NCBI GenBank assembly: GCA_002454415.1
Contig: DKIT01000198.1
Span: 41,649 to 53,932, forward strand
Direction of reading: 5' to 3'
Length of the DNA: 12,284 nt
From: Sphingobacterium sp. UBA6711
GTDB taxonomy: Bacteria; Bacteroidota; Bacteroidia; Sphingobacteriales; Sphingobacteriaceae
Positions 8,493 to 12,284 of the stretch are shown piece by piece. The notes below the pieces were generated by a model. The model ran no database searches, was not told the origin of the DNA, and was given only the letters and a program-made list of their open reading frames with translations. The position numbers were made by a program, and so were the translations under genes. How positions within the stretch are numbered: the first letter of the stretch is position 1; every line of letters begins with the position of its first letter.

Positions 8493-8699
8493 GCTTTCTT
8501 GATTTGGGGAGATCTGTTGTAATAAGGCGTTGACCTCTTCTTCTGTTGCGGTCAATTTTGCTTTGCAAACATGGATAAGCTCGGATGCTCTTTTGATTTT
8601 CTCTGCGAGCTCATCTATATTCGTTGTTCCATTTTCGATTTCTTTTACGATGATTTGTAGTTCATTAAACGCGTCTGTATACGTATAGTTCTGTCCCAT
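8484..8699 (-). CDS. xseB: Exodeoxyribonuclease VII small subunit
   Basis: A 71-residue, mostly helical acidic protein of typical XseB size. Family features are YTDAFNELQIIVKEIENG near the N-terminus (compare the general pattern of a helix ending in E-x-G) and NIDELAEKIKRASELIHVCKAKL, followed by an acidic tail. XseB assembles in several copies on the helical arm of XseA to give exonuclease VII, which degrades single-stranded DNA from both ends into short oligonucleotides during repair. It lies 46 bases downstream of xseA on the same strand. No promoter motif was seen in that gap, so the two genes are probably one transcript. Its last codons are part of a tandem duplication. Confidence 0.93.
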   Translation of the reverse strand: MGQNYTYTDAFNELQIIVKEIENGTTNIDELAEKIKRASELIHVCKAKLTATEEEVNALLQQISPNQESAD

Positions 8700-8745
8700 T
8701 GTTGCGTACTTTAATGTTGATTATTTTTGTTATAAACCGCTAAAA

Positions 8746-10032
8746 TTAAACATTGTCGATGTCTCCTTTTTCGTTAGGGGATTTATCTGTTACGATACTG
8801 ATGACATCCCCGTCTTCTAACCTGGTATGTATGACGTCTCCTATCGAAATTTGAGCTGCCGACTGAAGTAGCTTTCCATTGATTTTAGTAATAGAAAAGC
8901 CCTGTTTTAAGAGTCTAATTGGATCTGACAATTGAATGATTCGCTCGTTATGCGCTATGGCCGTTTTATATTCATATAACCGAAGCCTGACTAAGGCGCT
9001 TAGTTCATTTTGTACCTGCTGAATGTTTGCTTTCGATGCCTGGATTTCCCTTTTACCGATCCACTGAATATGAGTGGCCAGCTGGGATAGCATATTCCGT
9101 TCTTCTTTAAACCGTGTCAGGATCAGCTGTTGGATATTCTCCGCCGCCCGATCGATTGGAACTGCAAAATTATGATACTTTTGAATCAGAAAATCGGCAA
9201 GTTCACTCGGGGTAATTGCGTTCTTATAGGCCACCATTTCGCTGACCGTATAATTTGTTGAATGCCCAATGCCCGTTAAAACTGGTATCGGAAATATCGC
9301 AATAGCTCGGGCCAACAAATAGTTGTTGTAACTGGATAGGCCTACCTCGCCACCGCCGCCTCGTATAATCGCCACCACATCATAGGCATCGATTTTCGCT
9401 GCAATGACAGCAAGTTGACTGATGATGGAAGGGATCGACTTGTCGCCTTGTAATAAGGCAGGAAATAGGGTGCATTCCAATCGATAACCCCAAGGGTTTT
9501 GATTGATAATTTTGTAGAAATCTGAAAGCCCCTTGCTCGTTTCGACCGATATAATAGCCAGTCTTTTGGGAACCATAGGAAATGGAACCGACTTATTGGC
9601 CTCGTAGATACCTTCCTCCTTAAGTTTCCGGATACTGTCTAACTTTTCTTTCTCGAGTTCGCCTAAAGTAAAGGTTGGATCGATATCAACAATGCGCAAA
9701 CTCAGGCCATACATTGGATCGTATGAAATGCTCGCCTGGAAGAGCATTGTGATTCCTTCTCGTAAAGGCTCTTGTGCGATTTTTAGGAAGTTGTTGTTGA
9801 TACGCGTATAGTCAGCCTTCCATAAGATAGACCGAATTTCAGCGACAATTTTGCCATCCTGTTTCTCGACCAGCTCAGGATAGCAATGGCCAGAATGTGT
9901 ATAATGATTGAGTTTGTTCATTTCCGCCTTGATCCAGTACAAACTCTTATAACGCTCCGCAAGCGTCTTTTGAATACTGCGGCTCACTTCCAGCAAGGAA
10001 AATATTGTTTTATCTTGAATCAATTCTGGCAT
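8746..10032 (-). CDS. xseA: Exodeoxyribonuclease VII large subunit
   Basis: A 428-residue XseA, close to the usual 400-460. Residues about 10-118 form the N-terminal OB-fold that binds single-stranded DNA (FSLLEVSRSIQKTLAERY, then WIKAEMNKLNHYTHSGHCYPEL). The catalytic domain covers about 125-285: VETSKGLSDF with D171, AIIRGGGG with R224 and GIGHSTNYTV with H257, which match residues reported as important in the E. coli enzyme. The fourth, Asp in E. coli (GHETD), is Asn here (N260), as I recall for other Bacteroidota. A long helical region (about 285-370) carries XseB, and the C-terminal segment LLKQGFSITKINGK...GDVIHTRLEDGDV is typical. The start at 10032 is supported by the OB-fold beginning directly after it. 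Divergent from the serine hydrolase gene. Confidence 0.95.
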   Translation of the reverse strand: MPELIQDKTIFSLLEVSRSIQKTLAERYKSLYWIKAEMNKLNHYTHSGHCYPELVEKQDGKIVAEIRSILWKADYTRINNNFLKIAQEPLREGITMLFQASISYDPMYGLSLRIVDIDPTFTLGELEKEKLDSIRKLKEEGIYEANKSVPFPMVPKRLAIISVETSKGLSDFYKIINQNPWGYRLECTLFPALLQGDKSIPSIISQLAVIAAKIDAYDVVAIIRGGGGEVGLSSYNNYLLARAIAIFPIPVLTGIGHSTNYTVSEMVAYKNAITPSELADFLIQKYHNFAVPIDRAAENIQQLILTRFKEERNMLSQLATHIQWIGKREIQASKANIQQVQNELSALVRLRLYEYKTAIAHNERIIQLSDPIRLLKQGFSITKINGKLLQSAAQISIGDVIHTRLEDGDVISIVTDKSPNEKGDIDNV

Positions 10033-10036
10033 TAGT

Positions 10037-10068
10037 CAAACTTACATAAAAAACCAGCATGATGCAAT
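10037..10068 (-). promoter_or_regulatory. Candidate xseA promoter (Bacteroidota type)
   Basis: On the - strand, TAAGTTTG (10044 to 10037) is an exact match to the Bacteroidota -7 consensus TAnnTTTG. ATTG (10068 to 10065) sits 20 bases upstream as a partial -33 TTTG box. Only 4 bases separate the -7 box from the xseA ATG, so transcription would begin at or next to the start codon. A second -7-like match (TAATTTTG, 10130 to 10123) lacks a -33 partner. Confidence 0.5.
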
Positions 10069-10176
10069 CGGAACAAACCCAATTAAGTTTTCAGGAGGTT
10101 CGCCTAAAATAAGGGGACGTAACAAAATTATTTTTTTTTCAGGGGGAGTTTATTCCTTCGTTATTTTATTCGTATT

Positions 10177-10184
10177 TTTATTTG
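10177..10184 (+). promoter_or_regulatory. Weak -7-like element before the serine hydrolase gene
   Basis: TTTATTTG matches TAnnTTTG at five of six fixed positions and lies 28 bases before the ATG, a sensible leader length. No good TTTG/TTG box is present at the right distance upstream; TTCG at 10157-10160 is the nearest. The surrounding sequence is very AT-rich, so a chance match is likely. Confidence 0.22.
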
Positions 10185-10212
10185 AAAGAACCTAAAAAAC
10201 GATAAAAGCAGA

Positions 10213-11940
10213 ATGAAAAAACGATTTTTTGGGGCATTATTTGCAGGTTTGTTCTGTATTGGCCCCTTGTTCGCTCAATATAAATCCACAATCAAAAACG
10301 AAACCATCCTCTTCAATAATCTGGATCAGCTGTTGCCTTTAAAAAATCTGGATCATCTTCGGATTGCCGTAGTGGTTCCAAATGCAGAAAAATACAGGGT
10401 ATTTACAAATCAGTTGGCTCGCTACGCGAACATCAAAGTTTTTGATTTTAGCAAATTCGATGAAGACATCAAGTATTACAATACGATTGTGGTAGCAGGA
10501 AAAGAGGATGACTTGGAGGCAGATTGTCTAGCGCAGCTAAAGCAAGCCGTATTAAATAATAAAAAAGTTATACTTTGTCATTTTTTCGAGCATGAAAAGA
10601 GCAAAAAGATCTTATCTGAGCACCCACAATCCGACTTGATTGAATTACTGGCGCCTTTCTCAGAGACAGGACAACGTCATATGGCCATGTCTATTTTTGG
10701 AGGAGCAGCCATTACGGCCGGCCATGTCAAAACTGCGCAGACAAGGTTGCAATATGGCTCTGCATCAAGCTCAGATGTGAACGTGCCGAAGTTGACAAAA
10801 AAGATTGATGCTATAGCGCAAGAAGCGATCGATAAGCAAGCAACTCCGGGAGCTGTCGTCATGGTCGTAAAGGATGGCCAGGTATTATTGGAAAAATCGT
10901 ACGGCTATCATACGTATTCCAAAGACATAGCGACAAAAACAAGCGATATTTTTGATTTGGCCTCAGTAAGTAAAATTGCGGGTACGACCCCTGTTATTAT
11001 GCGTCTTACAGAACGAAATATAATCAATTTGGATAGCACGATGGGGCATTACCTATGGCAGGCAAAATATACCAATAAAAAGGATATTAAGCTCCGTTCC
11101 GTGATGTTGCACGAAGCTGGGTTCACACCTTTTATACCTTTTTACAAATATTTGAAAGCCGGGGATGTCGTTTCGATATCCGATGACAAACACCGGGTGA
11201 AGATGGCTGATAATAGCTATATCCTCAATAACTATTACCGTGATGTTATGTGGCCCGAAATGTTAAATTCAGCGGTCAAGCCAACGGGCAATTACGTCTA
11301 TAGCGATATCAGTATGTATGTGATGAAAGAGGTCGCGGAACATCAGACGGCTGAACCCCTACAAGATTATGTTCAGGAAAATTTTTATAAGCCCCTGGGA
11401 ATGACGCGCGCTGGTTATCTTCCTCGGGAGCGTTTTACAAAGGATGAAATTGTTCCTACAGAGCAAGATACTTCTTTCCGCAAAACATTGCTGGAAGGTT
11501 ATGTACATGATCAGGGTGCTGCCATGGCTGGTGGTATTGCTGGGCATGCCGGTTTGTTTGCCACAGCAAATGATTTAGCGATTTACGGTCAGCTTTTACT
11601 CAATAGGGGTGAATATGGTGGTGATCGTTTTTTTAACACGGAAACAATTGACTTATTTACCGCCAAGCAATCTGCGACAAGCCGTAGAGGGCTGGGGTTT
11701 GACCGCTGGGATCCCAATCCTAAAAATGCGTATCCATCCAAATTTGCCAATAGTTCAGTATTTGGACATACCGGCTACACAGGAACATGCATCTGGATTG
11801 ATCCCCAAAATCAATTAATCTATATTTTCCTGTCCAACAGGGTACACCCCCAAGTGAGTACCAAACTCTTGGATCTGAATATCAGAAGTAGAATTCAGGA
11901 TGCTATTTATGAATCCATCAACGAAAACCAAAAACGATAA
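10213..11940 (+). CDS. Exported serine hydrolase (class C beta-lactamase fold) with N-terminal GH3-C-like domain
   Basis: A 575-residue protein with a signal peptide (KKRFFGALFAGLFCIGPLFA, cleavage near A21/Q22), hence periplasmic or surface. Residues about 192-565 form a beta-lactamase/transpeptidase-like domain: ATPGAVVMVVKDG, S251-V-S-K254 (SxxK nucleophile and base), Y363-S-D365 (YxN-type motif) and H519-T-G521 (KTG-type). Such proteins include esterases, D-aminopeptidases and carboxypeptidases as well as beta-lactamases, so the substrate is open. Residues about 25-182 (ETILFNNLDQLLPLKNLDHLRIAVV..., IFGGAAITAG, TRLQYG) resemble the C-terminal sandwich domain of GH3 enzymes. Many Bacteroidota encode a roughly 1000-residue GH3 (NagZ-like)/beta-lactamase fusion; this protein resembles that fusion without the GH3 catalytic barrel, and with its own signal peptide. 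The link to peptidoglycan is inferred from that ancestry. It is flanked by divergent xseA and co-oriented radA. Confidence 0.88.
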   Translation: MKKRFFGALFAGLFCIGPLFAQYKSTIKNETILFNNLDQLLPLKNLDHLRIAVVVPNAEKYRVFTNQLARYANIKVFDFSKFDEDIKYYNTIVVAGKEDDLEADCLAQLKQAVLNNKKVILCHFFEHEKSKKILSEHPQSDLIELLAPFSETGQRHMAMSIFGGAAITAGHVKTAQTRLQYGSASSSDVNVPKLTKKIDAIAQEAIDKQATPGAVVMVVKDGQVLLEKSYGYHTYSKDIATKTSDIFDLASVSKIAGTTPVIMRLTERNIINLDSTMGHYLWQAKYTNKKDIKLRSVMLHEAGFTPFIPFYKYLKAGDVVSISDDKHRVKMADNSYILNNYYRDVMWPEMLNSAVKPTGNYVYSDISMYVMKEVAEHQTAEPLQDYVQENFYKPLGMTRAGYLPRERFTKDEIVPTEQDTSFRKTLLEGYVHDQGAAMAGGIAGHAGLFATANDLAIYGQLLLNRGEYGGDRFFNTETIDLFTAKQSATSRRGLGFDRWDPNPKNAYPSKFANSSVFGHTGYTGTCIWIDPQNQLIYIFLSNRVHPQVSTKLLDLNIRSRIQDAIYESINENQKR

Positions 11941-11959
11941 AAGGCCCTGGAATGCGTAT

Positions 11960-11989
11960 TTTGTAGCCTATTCCTGAACTATAAATTTG
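11960..11989 (+). promoter_or_regulatory. radA promoter (Bacteroidota -33/-7 type)
   Basis: TTTG at 11960-11963 and TAAATTTG at 11982-11989 match the -33 and -7 consensus boxes of the Bacteroidota primary sigma factor exactly, with an 18-base spacer in the accepted range. The -7 box ends 12 bases before the radA ATG, which predicts a very short 5' leader of only a few bases. Confidence 0.7.
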
Positions 11990-12001
11990 TAATTTCGTAG
12001 C

Positions 12002-12284
12002 ATGGCAAAATCAAAATCAGCATATTTCTGTCAAAACTGTGGCTATGAGTCGCCCAAATGGATGGGACAGTGTCCTTCCTGTAAACAATGGAATAGTTTT
12101 GTTGAAGAAGTCGTCGAAAAGACGAGCTCAAAAGTGCCGGAATGGCGTAGTTCCACAGCATCTGGAAATACTAAAAGAGCAAATAAAGCTGCGATTATCC
12201 ACGAAATTGTCTATCAAGATGAATCCCGGATATTGACCCCCGATCAGGAATTTAATCGGGTATTAGGTGGTGGTATTGTTCCCG
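12002..12284 (+). CDS. radA: DNA repair protein RadA, N-terminal part (3' end outside window)
   Basis: The frame opens at ATG 12002 and runs off the right edge after 94 codons without a stop. The N-terminus is the diagnostic RadA zinc finger: F-C10-x2-C13-GYESPKWMGQ-C24-x2-C27-KQWNSF, with C10, C13, C24 and C27 as the metal ligands. After a linker, the start of the RecA-like ATPase domain appears as EFNRVLGGGIVP, which in the family is followed at once by the Walker A loop, here just outside. RadA (Sms) is a hexameric DnaB-like helicase that promotes branch migration and processing of recombination intermediates. It follows the serine hydrolase stop by 61 bases but has its own strong promoter, so it is probably independently transcribed. 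Confidence 0.95.
   Translation, partial: MAKSKSAYFCQNCGYESPKWMGQCPSCKQWNSFVEEVVEKTSSKVPEWRSSTASGNTKRANKAAIIHEIVYQDESRILTPDQEFNRVLGGGIVP

Noticed and set aside
10093..10098. AGGAGG, a perfect Shine-Dalgarno-like sequence, followed by a short AGG-TTCG-CCT hairpin
   Set aside because: No start codon follows at a useful distance, Bacteroidota rarely use such sites, and the stem has only three base pairs.
10123..10130. Second -7-like box (TAATTTTG on the - strand) upstream of xseA
   Set aside because: No -33 box at the right distance and an AT-rich setting; kept only as an alternative to the nearer promoter.
7580..11940. Idea that racemase, exonuclease VII and serine hydrolase form a defence or peptidoglycan-related gene system
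   Set aside because: The genes alternate in strand, xseAB and radA are ordinary housekeeping repair genes, and no shared regulation is visible.
12039..12236. Open frame of 65 codons on the + strand near the right edge
   Set aside because: It overlaps the radA zinc-finger and linker region in another frame; radA is the real gene here.
1..12284. CRISPR arrays, tRNA/rRNA genes, insertion sequences, phage or attachment sites
   Set aside because: No regularly spaced repeats, tRNA or rRNA signatures, transposase-like proteins or terminal inverted repeats were seen on either strand.

Overview
The window looks like the chromosome of a Bacteroidota bacterium, most likely a Sphingobacterium or close Sphingobacteriaceae relative. 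The grounds are a SusC/SusD nutrient-uptake pair with accessory surface lipoproteins, lipoprotein signals, Bacteroidota-type promoter motifs (TTTG about 18 bases before TAnnTTTG) instead of sigma70 boxes, no consistent Shine-Dalgarno sequences, and Bacteroidota-like versions of XseA, XseB and RadA. The genus is inferred from remembered protein similarity, not from a search.

Left part (1-7521, + strand): a tightly packed operon with gaps of 6-11 bases. In order it encodes an IPT/TIG plus NHL-type beta-propeller surface protein (its first residues lie outside the window), a SusC-type TonB-dependent transporter, a SusD-type substrate-binding lipoprotein and a DUF1735/DUF4973-type lipoprotein. 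Together they look like the surface capture and import part of a polysaccharide utilisation locus (PUL): SusD and the two accessory proteins bind glycan on the cell surface and SusC imports oligosaccharides using TonB energy. No glycoside hydrolase, polysaccharide lyase or regulator of the locus lies inside the window, so the glycan cannot be named.

Middle part: 58 bases later is an Asp/Glu racemase-family gene (7580-8326, +) in which the first catalytic cysteine is replaced by serine. It converges on the exonuclease VII genes xseA-xseB (10032 to 8484, - strand). The 157-base convergent gap holds a possible hairpin terminator and a 19/20-base tandem duplication that copies the end of xseB.

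Right part: divergent from xseA is an exported serine hydrolase (10213-11940, +) that appears to be the C-terminal two thirds of a Bacteroidota GH3/beta-lactamase fusion without its GH3 catalytic barrel. The window ends in the first 94 codons of radA, preceded by an excellent Bacteroidota promoter. Most of the window is standard. The unusual points are the reduced fusion protein, the Ser/Cys racemase, the possibly leaderless xseA and radA transcripts, and the duplicated xseB tail. I found no undescribed multi-gene system.
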